From Bacteroidales bacterium (GTDB taxonomy: Bacteria; Bacteroidota; Bacteroidia; Bacteroidales; Bacteroidaceae), in the NCBI GenBank assembly GCA_004558535.1, contig SFCP01000097.1, positions 1 to 15,990 of the forward strand: a DNA stretch of 15,990 nt, given 5' to 3'. The position numbers were made by a program, and so were the translations under genes. Positions 5,749-14,400 of the stretch are shown here, piece by piece. The notes under the pieces were generated by a model. The model did not search any database and had not been told where the DNA came from. It was given only the letters and a program-made list of their open reading frames with translations. Position 1 is the first letter of the stretch, and each line of letters opens with the position of its first letter.

Positions 5749-8251
5749 TTATTTAACCATAAATTTCTTGCCATTGCGGATGTAGATGCCGCGGTGCGCG
5801 GGAGCAGCGATAGCGTTGACTGCGTCGGCTTCGGAGGAGATACCCTCGATAGCCGTAGTAGTGCCGCTGAAGTCCAGCTTGAACTGGTTGACACCCGAAC
5901 CGCCGAGCTGCAGGTAAGCCTTGTTCATACCCAGGCTCTTGTTGCTGTCAGCGCCCTCCAGAGCTTTGGAGAATACGATGTTGCCCTCGCTGTTCTTGGC
6001 CAGGATGTAGTTCGTTCCGGCCGTTACGACATCTACGGGAGCGCCAGCGCTATGGCCCAACAGGGAGGCGGCATCCGCTGCACCCGTGGTCGTGGCGGGT
6101 ACCATCAGCACCTTGGAGGCTTCGGTCTCGCCGAGCAGGATGACACCCGTATTGGCTGCCACTACTTCTCCGGCATTGGCCAGCAGTTCCAGCGTAGCCG
6201 TTTCGCCCGTGGGCGTCTGCTTCACGATATAGGCATCGATGCCGGCGGGCAGGGTAAAGGCGAAGGGTGCGCTAAATGTGGCAATCTTCTTGTTCTTATC
6301 CACACCTGTTGCCACGGTCATCGTCGGTTCGTTGGCGTAGGTGGCTTCTTCGAGGATAAAGGCGGTCGTACTGCTTTCGGAGATACCCTCATGTCCTTGC
6401 TGGAAAGTAGTACCATTCAAGGTCAAGTTCTTATAATCACTGTCCCTAAAGGAGAATGTTCCGTAGACGAGGTCCAAATCATCTGCAATGTGGTGCGACA
6501 GCGTAAAGTCTGTCAAGTTACTATAAGCTACCAAGTTGCCAATTTTATTGAAGAACGTTCCGTTATTATTGACGAACGTAAATACGCCGGTTCTTACCTC
6601 GTGGCAAATAAAGGTAGCCCCCTCGATTTCACTGGTAGCCAGTTTGTCTGCGCCAAGGGCTACGTACTTGTCGCTACCGGTAAAGTGTGCCTTGATGGTA
6701 TAAGCTTTTCCGTCGGTGGGCAGGACTACATCGGGACTCTCCTTGAAGTTCTGCACATGGCCCAACAATTCTTCGAAAGGAGCGTCAGAAGCAAGGGCCG
6801 TGCTCAGTCCCTCGGCAGCAGAAGAGGATGTCTTGGGATAACCCAGCTTGCCGGCATCTGCATAAATGGTTTGGGCATAAGGCAGGTACACAGGCTTGGG
6901 ATCGGCAAAGGCGATACGGTTGTGCGGTTCGATATTACCCTTGTCCGAAGTCTGCCAAGTTCCCAGCTTGTTCTGTCCCCTAAGCAGGTGCTCACCGGCA
7001 TAGAAATTGGGATGCTCGGCGTTTACCAGCACCAGCGAATAGGTTTCCTCCGAATAGTTGTCAGCGCCGGTCGTGCCCTGCCATTTTATCACATTCCAGG
7101 TACGGAGATTTTCTGCCTCGGACTCACCATACAGCTGTATGGCACGGTTTGCTCCTGCATCTGCAGTAATAAAACCATTCTTACCGTACCCCCACATCTG
7201 TGCCTTATTGGCATAGGAATAAACCTTGTAGCCGTTATACCAGTCGCCCACAAAGGCCCACATATAGTTGGCGTAGTTTTCAGCCGTAGCTCCGTCCAGC
7301 GTAATACCTACGTAAGGGTTGGCATTGGTAATCCAGTTGGCGGCCTCATATCCCACAGCGCCCTCGCTCGGATCCTTGGTATAAAGCACCTTCATCGACA
7401 CCCACTTTGCGGCATCCAAAGTCTTGGAGAACTTGAAAGGACTTGCAGCATTGGTAGTCGTTGCAATTGTATAAGTACCACCTCCTTCGGGAACAGATGT
7501 CGGGAGGTCAGTTGACACGTTGACATACGAAGGAGGCGTAATATAAGCAGGCATCAAACCGCCTATGGTCGCACTCTGCGTTTTTCTGGTAATCTCGGTC
7601 CCGTCAAGCGTATATATATAGGTCACATCGGCTAAACTTGAAGCTGCCTCTACGACCAAAGTTACGTCAACTATCTGACCGGCATTCTCTTCCAAGGTTC
7701 CCATTCCACCACTTGTACTTAAATTTGTGCTACCGGCAGGATTGATGCTACTCCAGTCTAACTTAAAGCGCATCCGATAAGTTCCCGGTCGGTCCGGGCA
7801 AGTAAAAGCCGGTGGGTTACAAACGCTTCTGGCTCCTCCGGTCAAGACCGTACCCACGCTATTCTTTCCAGTTGCATCACTGTTTCCTGTTTCACTTCCG
7901 GCGTAGAACGAATAAGTCATCAAATCCCCGATGGGGGTGTAGCCGTCAGAGTCGATAGAGGCAGTAAAGCCGTCGCTATCCCAGTCTATGTAAACGTAAC
8001 CATGCATCCAGCCTGCGGTATAGCCGAATTGTGCCGTCAGTAAACGTGGTACTGGTCTTGTCATCATACAAATTGGTTCCCGGCAAAGAAACCGACTGAC
8101 TGCCTTTACTCGGACTTATCAATGTTACACTCGTCATCTGACGACGACTCTTGGTTCCGGTATAATTAACCGAATAATCCTGTGCCGATACCGCCGACCA
8201 AAGCGAGGTCAACAGCACCGCCATTAAACAAGTAATTTTTCTCATAACCAT
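5749..8251 (-). pseudogene. Large secreted cell-surface-type protein, split by a frameshift
   Basis: Two overlapping minus-strand frames make up one protein of about 830 residues. The first (from 8251 or the in-frame ATG at 8245) encodes a signal peptide (MRKITCLMAVLLTSLWSAVSA) followed by QDYSVNYTGTKSRRQMTSVT. The second, open from 8067 to the TAA at 5749, continues with WMHGYVYIDWDSDGF, GTYRMRFKLDWSSINPAG and ENAGQIVDVTLVV, a beta-sandwich (GEVED-like) module seen in Prevotella secreted proteins. The middle contains long segments I cannot assign. Near the C terminus come FSAPFAFTLPAGIDAYIVK and ANTGVILLGE, ending RGIYIRNGKKFMVK, a tail common on exported Prevotella proteins. Joining the frames needs one base skipped or removed between about 8025 and 8067. 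It could be a real mutation, a sequencing error or, less likely, recoding. Function is probably surface-associated. Confidence 0.75.
8025..8067 (-). other. Frameshift site in the secreted-protein gene
   Basis: The upstream frame reads LYDDKTSTTFT and the downstream frame TAQFGYTAGWMHGYVYID. Skipping a single base, for example position 8038, fuses them cleanly. No homopolymer longer than three bases is present, so this is not a classic slippage site. Confidence 0.7.
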
Positions 8252-8452
8252 TATAATTTAGATTTATGTGTGAGCGTTGGATACAATTTACTGCCGAAAG
8301 ATTGCAGTCATCTATGGAAAAATTTTTAGCGAAGTTGTAAACATTTTGCGAACCAATAGCTATTTTCCTCGCGCTTTCTTTGAAATATTTGCATTCTTTA
8401 TAATTTACCCCCCCCGGTTTTGCAAACTCGACTTTTCAGAACTTACGACAAA

Positions 8453-8491
8453 AATTTCGCGCCTACGCTGTAATCAACGTGACGCGAAATT
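8453..8491. terminator. Possible bidirectional terminator-like hairpin
   Basis: AATTTCGCG (8453-8461) and CGCGAAATT (8483-8491) form a perfect 9-bp stem with a 21-nt loop. It has short T-rich flanks on both strands (ACTTTTT on plus, TTTG on minus). There is no clear gene to terminate, and it could be an operator. Confidence 0.3.
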
Positions 8492-8710
8492 ACTTTTTAC
8501 CCCTGCCGGGAAATGGCCCAACCGGGAATAGGAACTACGGACAGCCTGCTAATTTTCCCTTGCTCCTTTCTAAAAATCCCGATGCTTTGAAACAGGTAGC
8601 ATAGGACACGGATTTTCTCGACCCGCTCCCCGAAAAAAAGACAAAACCAGTGGAGGCGCGGATTGCAACTACCCGCGCTCCATTCTTGGTCAAGGGAATA
8701 CTTCACAAGC

Positions 8711-8836
8711 CAAGGGCTAAAGGCGACTCTCTCAATATAAAAAGCTAAAAATCAAGGACCAGTCGCTACTATCCGAGGGCTAACCGCAACTTTTCGAGGA
8801 CCAAACGCGACGATCCAAGGGAACAATTCGGGGAAG
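8711..8836. repeat. Degenerate 21-bp-periodic repeat array
   Basis: A motif of the form C(A/G)AGG(G/A)C(T/C) recurs at 8711, 8753, 8774, 8795 and (truncated match) 8816. Spacings are 42, 21, 21 and 21 bp, with a decayed unit near 8732. Each unit also carries a CG(C/A)-type core 9-12 bp further on. Units diverge strongly from each other. Confidence 0.6.
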
Positions 8837-8971
8837 TGGGAGGCATTTCTACTGTCCGGCTCCGCTCATCCGAAACCAATTGAAATCGGCATATGACCTG
8901 CGGCGCTTCACTTTTAACATAAATAACTTTTGTTTACAATCGCCGGGTAATTTTTCGCAAATGCTTCCTAA

Positions 8972-9013
8972 AAAAAATTACTCGGCACTTAGAAAAAACT
9001 ACAAGGCACTTAG
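8972..9013. repeat. Tandem pair of 21-bp units
   Basis: Unit one (8972-8992) begins AAAAAATTACTCGG and unit two (8993-9013) begins AAAAAACTACAAGG; both end GGCACTTAG. They differ at three of 21 positions. Unit two matches the 21-bp unit at 15449-15469 at 17 of 21 positions. Confidence 0.7.
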
Positions 9014-9031
9014 TGGGCCCCGAAATCACGA

Positions 9032-9098
9032 CAAAAATGCCCTCCAGGGGCATAAAAACATGGAGAAAGTCCCCACGCAGGCGACTTTCTCCATTCTT
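9032..9098 (-). ncRNA. Candidate small RNA, about 67 nt
   Basis: A leftward promoter at 9105-9136 predicts a start near 9098. The transcript would hold a perfect 12-bp hairpin (arms 9083-9094 and 9060-9071, 11-nt loop) followed by GTTTTTATG. A second compact hairpin then follows (ATGCCC-CTGGA-GGGCAT, 9037-9053) and ends in a T-run to 9033. Thus promoter, structured body and terminator lie in just over 100 bp with no open reading frame of note downstream. It could be a free small RNA, a tandem-terminator leader, or one copy of a multi-copy Bacteroidales intergenic element. The sequence cannot tell whether it is expressed. Confidence 0.5.
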
Positions 9099-9104
9099 GC
9101 TATG

Positions 9105-9136
9105 CAAAGATACAACATTTTTTCGCGAAAAGCAAA
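9105..9136 (-). promoter_or_regulatory. Leftward promoter in front of the candidate small RNA
   Basis: TTTG (9133-9136), 20 nt, TATCTTTG (9105-9112) on the minus strand, a full match to the Bacteroidetes consensus. No CDS follows; the next elements are two hairpins with T-tracts. Confidence 0.7.
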
Positions 9137-9222
9137 TCGCGAATTTTCGTTTTAACATTTCGCGAAGCCATGCGCAAGGTAGAAAATCGCGGGCGGCACA
9201 ACCGCGTGTAAGGATAAATTAG

Positions 9223-9230
9223 TAAATTTG
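9223..9230 (+). promoter_or_regulatory. -7 element of the DUF4250 operon
   Basis: TAAATTTG matches TAnnTTTG and is followed by GCGC, placing transcription start near 9237, about 60 nt before the ATG at 9300. No TTTG is seen at -33. It is divergent from the promoter at 9105-9136. Confidence 0.45.
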
Positions 9231-9299
9231 CGCTGTCAACCCTCCGGCGGCAGCATAACTACCGAATGCATGCGGCCGGTCACTCTCTACCCGACAACT

Positions 9300-9476
9300 A
9301 TGGACCTGCCACAAGACCCCTTTATGCTTCTGGGCACGATAAACATGAAGTTGCGCGACGCCTACCCCTCACTGGATGCCCTGTGCGACGACCTGCAGAT
9401 CGACCGCCAAGCCCTGGAGGAGAAACTGGCCGCCGCCGGCTTCACCTACGCGCCCGAGCACAATAAGTTTTGGTAA
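9300..9476 (+). CDS. DUF4250 domain protein
   Basis: A 58-residue soluble protein: MDLPQDPFMLLGTINMKLRD, YPSLDALCDDLQIDRQALEE, then AGFTYAPEHNKFW. This is the whole DUF4250 family, whose members share the opening 'lP.DP.mLlS..NmkLRD.Y.sLd.LC' and are about 55-60 residues long. The function is unknown; the LDALCDDLQIDRQALEEKL segment looks like a small helix-turn-helix-like fold. The frame is open 24 codons upstream to a TTG, but the family starts at this ATG, and the promoter -7 box sits inside the upstream extension. VanZ follows after 21 bp, so it is probably the first gene of the cluster. Confidence 0.88.
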   Translation: MDLPQDPFMLLGTINMKLRDAYPSLDALCDDLQIDRQALEEKLAAAGFTYAPEHNKFW

Positions 9477-9497
9477 ACTGCCTCATCCCCTACCGGT

Positions 9498-9908
9498 ATG
9501 AAAGTACTCCCCTTCCTGCGGCACTATCCCCTCACACTGCTGTGTGTAGCCACTGTGTGCGTGCTAAGCCTGTACCCCGTACCCGAGACGCCACTGAGCC
9601 ACGTCATAGGCATCGACAAGGTGGCACACATCCTGATGTACGGCGGACTGAGCCTGCTGCTATGGTGGGAATACCTGCGCGCACATCCTGCCTCCCCGTG
9701 CTGGCGGACCATCCCGTGGACCATGCTCCTGCCGATAGCGATGAGCGGACTGCTGGAACTGCTGCAGGAGTACGCCACCGACTGCCGCAGCGGCGACTGG
9801 TACGACTTTGTAGCCAACACGCTGGGCGTCCTCACGGCCGCCGGCGTGGCCGCCTTGGTGCGCGCCTGGTTCGGACGCTCCGCACGGACCCCGAAAAGCA
9901 GGACCTGA
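9498..9908 (+). CDS. VanZ family membrane protein
   Basis: A 136-residue integral membrane protein with about four hydrophobic segments (roughly 8-27, 47-62, 74-92 and 107-126). The VanZ signature is clear: DKVAHILMYGGLSLLLWWEY after the first membrane segment, SGLLELLQEY in the third, then RSGDWYDFVANTLGV. VanZ was named for teicoplanin resistance in the Tn1546 cluster, but chromosomal homologues are widespread and mostly of unknown role, so resistance should not be inferred. The ATG at 9498 lies 21 bp after the DUF4250 stop, and DUF3822 follows after 32 bp. Confidence 0.9.
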   Translation: MKVLPFLRHYPLTLLCVATVCVLSLYPVPETPLSHVIGIDKVAHILMYGGLSLLLWWEYLRAHPASPCWRTIPWTMLLPIAMSGLLELLQEYATDCRSGDWYDFVANTLGVLTAAGVAALVRAWFGRSARTPKSRT

Positions 9909-9940
9909 CCACGCAACCCCTCAGACACTTCTCACGACCT

Positions 9941-10720
9941 ATGCCTCTCTATATACGACTATCCGAATACGCTCTGGAAACCGCCCGCTACGAACTGCGC
10001 CGCGAGCCGGAATTTCATTTTTCCTCGTTCCGCCTGCGTCCGCAGGTGTCCTTTGCCATGAACCTGCGCGAAGCCTGCGACACGGAGCCCCTCCTGCAGG
10101 GTGCCATCTCCGAACCGCAGATTGTCGTGGTGGGACCGGTGACGCTGGTGCCTCTGGCAGACTTCCAGGAGGAGGACGCAGCACGCCTCTACGACTTCTG
10201 CTTCCCGAGCGAACGCCGGCGGCGCGTGTTCTACGACCCCGTGCCCCGCGCCGGTGCCATGCTGCTCTTTGCCCTCGACGAGGTGCTCTGCCAGAAACTG
10301 CTCGAAGCCTTCCCCGATGCTCACTTCCTGTCGGCCCAGACGGCCCTGCTGCGTCACTTTGCGGCCAAGGGGGCGACACGGCCGGGCAAGCGCACCTTCG
10401 TACACCTGCACGAGGGGAAAGCCGACATCGCGGTGTTCGAGGACGAACGCCTGATGCTCTGCAACAGCTTCGACGTACAGGCGGATACCGACGTGGCCTA
10501 CTTCACGCTCAACGTGGCACGGCTGCACGGCATCGACGTGAGCGAAGCCCCCTTCTACGTGGCGGGCAACGGACCCCTGCGCGAAGCCGCCATCACCGAA
10601 CTGCGGAAATACGCGGCCAACGTGGCGGGCATCAACCCCTCGGCCGAATACAACCGGCACCTCGTGGCAATGACGCCCGGCGTGCCCTACGACCTCATGA
10701 CCCTGCTTATCGAAAACTAA
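9941..10720 (+). CDS. DUF3822 family protein
   Basis: A 259-residue soluble protein with no signal or membrane segment. Recognisable DUF3822 features are the N-terminal LYIRLSEYALETARYE, the central FYDPVPRAGAMLLFALDEVL and FLSAQTALLRHFA, then TFVHLHEGKADIAVFEDERL, YFTLNVARLHGID and a C-terminal VPYDLMTLLIEN. The layout of beta-strand-rich halves recalls an ASKHA (actin/Hsp70-like) fold, as suggested for this family, but the function is unknown. The frame is open far upstream across the VanZ gene; the ATG at 9941 is chosen because family similarity begins there. rsmD follows after 50 bp, an arrangement common in Bacteroidetes. Confidence 0.88.
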   Translation: MPLYIRLSEYALETARYELRREPEFHFSSFRLRPQVSFAMNLREACDTEPLLQGAISEPQIVVVGPVTLVPLADFQEEDAARLYDFCFPSERRRRVFYDPVPRAGAMLLFALDEVLCQKLLEAFPDAHFLSAQTALLRHFAAKGATRPGKRTFVHLHEGKADIAVFEDERLMLCNSFDVQADTDVAYFTLNVARLHGIDVSEAPFYVAGNGPLREAAITELRKYAANVAGINPSAEYNRHLVAMTPGVPYDLMTLLIEN

Positions 10721-10770
10721 GTGACACGGGACGGGCACTGCCGACCCGTCTGCCTCACCCTACCCCCCCT

Positions 10771-11313
10771 ATGCGAGTTATCACCGGTAAATATAAAGGA
10801 AGGCACTTCGAAGTGCCACACACTTTCAAGGCCCGCCCGACAACGGACTTTGCCAAGGAAAACCTCTTCAACGTACTGCGCGCCTACGTAGATTTCGAGG
10901 AAACACGCGCGCTGGACTTGTTTGCCGGCACAGGCAGCATCACGCTGGAACTGCTCTCGCGCGGCTGCCCGCTGGTGACCTGCGTGGAGCGCGACCGCCG
11001 GCACTTCGCCTTTATCAGCCAGGTATTGCGCGCACTCGGCGACGCCGCCGCACGCCCCCTGATGGGCGACGCACTGCGCTACGTGGAACGTTGCCGCGAG
11101 GGATTCGACCTCGTCTTTGCCGACCCTCCCTACGCGCTGCCCGAACTGCCCGAACTGCCCGAACGCATCCTGCGCAGCGAAACCCTGCGACCCGGCGGAC
11201 TGCTCATACTGGAGCATGGCAAGACGAATGACTTCTCCGGACGGCCCGACTTCCTGGAACACCGCAGCTACGGCAGCGTGAACTTCAGCTTCTTCCGCCG
11301 CAGCGAAGACTGA
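10771..11313 (+). CDS. rsmD: 16S rRNA (guanine(966)-N(2))-methyltransferase RsmD
   Basis: A 180-residue SAM-dependent methyltransferase that modifies G966 (E. coli numbering) of 16S rRNA in the small subunit. The start MRVITGKYKGRHFEVP and the segment ARPTTDFAKENLFNVL are family hallmarks. The SAM-binding motif I is LDLFAGTGSITLELLSRG (from residue 48), the acidic motif II is CVERD, and the catalytic motif IV is DPPY at 118-121. The length is normal for RsmD. It is the last gene of the DUF4250-VanZ-DUF3822-rsmD cluster; the GH31 gene starts 89 bp downstream. Confidence 0.94.
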   Translation: MRVITGKYKGRHFEVPHTFKARPTTDFAKENLFNVLRAYVDFEETRALDLFAGTGSITLELLSRGCPLVTCVERDRRHFAFISQVLRALGDAAARPLMGDALRYVERCREGFDLVFADPPYALPELPELPERILRSETLRPGGLLILEHGKTNDFSGRPDFLEHRSYGSVNFSFFRRSED

Positions 11314-11324
11314 CAGCACGATGT

Positions 11325-11344
11325 AAAAAACTACACAGAAGATA
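11325..11344 (+). repeat. 20-bp direct repeat, left copy (flanks GH31)
   Basis: AAAAAACTACACAGAAGATA. A copy with one mismatch lies at 15470-15489, beyond the 3' end of the GH31 gene. The left copy sits in the 89-bp gap between rsmD and GH31, in which I see no consensus promoter. Confidence 0.7.
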
Positions 11345-11402
11345 CGCCCACCGAAAAACGCTCTTCTGAACCTTAGCAAGCAACATCCAATACTCTATAA
11401 GC

Positions 11403-14400
11403 ATGAAAAAAGAAACAGCATTCCTCCGCGCAGGATGCGCCGCCCTGCTACCGGCGCTGCTGCTCGGAACGGCCGAACCGGCAAGGGCTGCCGTGCCCCT
11501 GTCGCAGCAACCGCTGGTGATCAAGGCGCACCCGGTGCAAATCATCGAGGCCCGGAAAATCAACCCTACGACAGTGGAAGTGCTCTTCGCCAACGGCGAA
11601 TGCCTTACATTCGACTTCTACGGCAGCAACATCTTCCGACTGTTTCAGGACAACCAAGGAGGCATCCTGCGTGAGCCGAAAGCCAGCCCCGAAGCCCACA
11701 TCCTGGTGAACAATGCACGACGCGCCGTGGGCGGACTGGAACTCAATACTACCGAAACAAGCGTTGACATACAGACCGGACGCATCGGCGTGACACTGGA
11801 CCGCCAGACGGGACTGATGAAAGTGGAGAACCGCGAAACCGGAAAGGTCGTGGCCGAATGGGTACAGCCCTTGGCCTACGAAAATGGCAAGGTGACAATG
11901 ACACTGGCCATGAACAGGAATGAATACTTCTACGGCGGCGGCGTGCAGAACGGACGCTTCTCGCACCGCGGACAGGTTATCGCCATCGAAAATACCAACA
12001 ACTGGGTCGACGGAGGCGTATCATCGCCCACTCCGTTCTATTGGTCGACCGCCGGCTACGGCCTGCTTTGGCATACATTCCGCCCGGGACGCTACGACTT
12101 CGGCGCAACGGAAAACGGACGCGTCATACTCAGCCACAACGAGGACTACCTCGACGTATTCTTCATGGTAAACGAAACGCCGACCGACCTGCTCGGCGAC
12201 TTCTACCAGCTGACGGGACACCCCGTGCTGTTGCCTAAATTCGGCTTCTACGAAGGACACCTCAACGCCTACAACCGCGACTACTGGACGCCGGCCGAAA
12301 ACGGCTTCATGCTCTACGAGGACGGCCAACGCTACAACGAGAGCCAAAAGGATAACGGCGGCGCACGCGAAAGCCTCAACGGGGAAAACAATCACTACCA
12401 ATTCTCCGCCCGGGCCGCCATCGATCGCTACTTCAACAACGATATGCCGCTCGGATGGTTCCTGCCGAACGACGGCTACGGCGCCGGCTACGGACAAACC
12501 GGCACCCTGGACGGCAACATCGCCAACCTGAAAAGCTTTGGCGACTACGCACGCTCGAAAGGTGTCGAGATAGGTCTGTGGACACAGAGCGACCTGCATC
12601 CCAAAGAGGGAGTGGAAGCCCTCCTGCAGCGCGACATTGTCAAGGAAGTACGCGACGCGGGCGTCCGTGTGCTCAAGACGGACGTGGCCTGGGTCGGCGC
12701 GGGCTACAGCTTCGGACTTAACGGCGTGACCGACATAGGCGAAATCATGCCCTACTACGGCAGCAACGCCCGTCCCTTTATCATCTCGGTCGACGGCTGG
12801 GCCGGCACGCAGCGCTACGCAGGTATCTGGAGCGGAGACCAGACCGGCGGCGACTGGGAGTACATCCGCTACCACATCCCGACCTTCATCGGCTCGGGAC
12901 TGAGCGGACAGCCCAACATCACCAGCGACGTCGACGGAATATTCGGCGGAAAGAACGTACCGGTGAACGTGCGCGAATTTCAATGGAAGACCTTCACGCC
13001 CATGGAGCTCAACATGGACGGATGGGGCACTAATCCAAAATATCCTGAAGCCTTGGGAGAACCGGCTACAAGCATCAACCGCTGGTACCTGAAGCTGAAA
13101 AGCGAACTCATGCCCTATGCCTACACCATCGCCCGCGACGCAGTGGACGGCAAACCCATGATACGCGCCATGTTCCTGGACTACCCGAACGACTACACGC
13201 TCGGCACCAAGACGCAATACCAGTTCCTCTTCGGCCCCTCGTTCCTCGTGGCACCTATCTACCAGGAAACGCAGGCTGACGCCGAGGGCAACGACATCCG
13301 CGACGGCATCTACCTGCCCGAAGGCCTGTGGGTGGACTACTGGAACGGCGACGTCTACGAGGGCGGACGCATCATCAACAACTATGACGCACCCCTGTGG
13401 AAACTGCCCGTATTCGTGAAAGCCGGCTCCGTCATTCCGATGACCAATCCCAACAACAATCCCTCGCAGATACGCCGGGACTTCCGCGCATACGAGATCT
13501 ACGCCGCGCCTGGCAAGACTTCGTTTGAAGAATACGACGACGACGGCACCACGCAGGAGTACCTGGTGGGACGCTGCACCAAGACGCCCATCGACGTGGA
13601 GCAGAACGGTCAACGCCTGACCGTGAACATCGGTGCCACAACGGGAGGATTTGAGGGATTTGTGCCCGAAAAGTCCACCGAACTGCGTATCAACATCAGC
13701 GCCAAGCCCAAGAAAGTGGTGCTGCGCCAAGGCAAGAAGAAACGGACGCTTCCCTTCGTCGACAGCCGCACGGCCCTCGAGGACGCAAGTGCTGCCTGCT
13801 TCTACGACGAAGCGCCCGAGCTGAACCGCTTCGCCACCCCGGGCAGCGACTTCGCCCGCAAGAGCATCCGGAAGAACCCGCAGCTCATCGTACGCCTGGC
13901 CGCGTGCGACGTGACGGCTTCCGAGATGGAAATCACGGTGGAGGGCTTCACCTTTGATACGAGCGACCATCTGCTCCGCCACGAGGGCGCACTCGCCGCT
14001 CCCCGCGTAAGCTTCCCCGACGACAAGGTGGGTGCCTACGAAGTCTGTCCCACGTGGGAACAATTGGCCGACGCCGACTACTACGAAGTGGAATTTGGCG
14101 GCATGCTCTACTCCACGATCAAGCAGAACGCCCTGAATTTCGACGGACTCACGCCTGAAACCGACTACACGTTCCGCGTGCGCGCCGTCAACCGCACCGG
14201 CGCCTCCGATTGGGCCGAAGCGAGCGTCAAAACCAAAGCCAATCCGCTCGAATTTGCCATCCAAAACATCAAGGCTACCGTCACCTGCGAGGACCAGCCC
14301 GGCCAGACGGTCCAGAAGCTCTTCGATTTCGACGAAAAGAGCAGTTGGCACACGAAATGGGGCAAGGGCGAAGCCGTTCCCTTTGACATGGTGCTCGACC

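Larger units (their letters stand above)
8252..9031. other. Intergenic region without a convincing gene
   Basis: Short open frames on both strands show no family resemblance. Contents: the 5' region of the leftward secreted-protein gene, a C8 run (8408-8415), a 9-bp inverted repeat (8453-8461/8483-8491), a GC-rich imperfect hairpin (8652-8661/8673-8681), a 21-bp-periodic array (8711-8836) and a 21-bp pair (8972-9013). I could not place a consensus promoter for the secreted-protein gene. Confidence 0.5.

Noticed and set aside
5794..7515. 573-codon plus-strand frame opposite the secreted-protein gene
   Set aside because: The minus-strand frame has recognisable domains and tail; this one has none and no start signals.
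8408..8415. C8 run as a phase-variation switch for the secreted protein
   Set aside because: It lies about 160 bp upstream of the start, outside any promoter spacer I can define, and the frameshift in the gene is elsewhere.
8277..8531. 84-codon plus-strand frame upstream of the secreted-protein gene
   Set aside because: No similarity, no start signal, and it runs over a C8 run and an inverted repeat in the upstream region.
8711..9013. CRISPR array
   Set aside because: The units are contiguous 21-bp repeats without unique spacers, and no cas genes are in the window.
9470..9940. N-terminal extension of DUF3822 upstream of the ATG at 9941
   Set aside because: The extension overlaps all of the VanZ gene in another frame and is unlike DUF3822; the family similarity begins at 9941.
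11336..11368. CAGAAGA/TCTTCTG hairpin between rsmD and GH31
   Set aside because: A 7-bp stem with a 19-nt loop and no T-tract; it overlaps the 20-bp repeat and may be chance.
12021..14351. 776-codon minus-strand frame inside the GH31 gene
   Set aside because: It is an antisense shadow of a fully annotated multidomain enzyme with no recognisable domain of its own.
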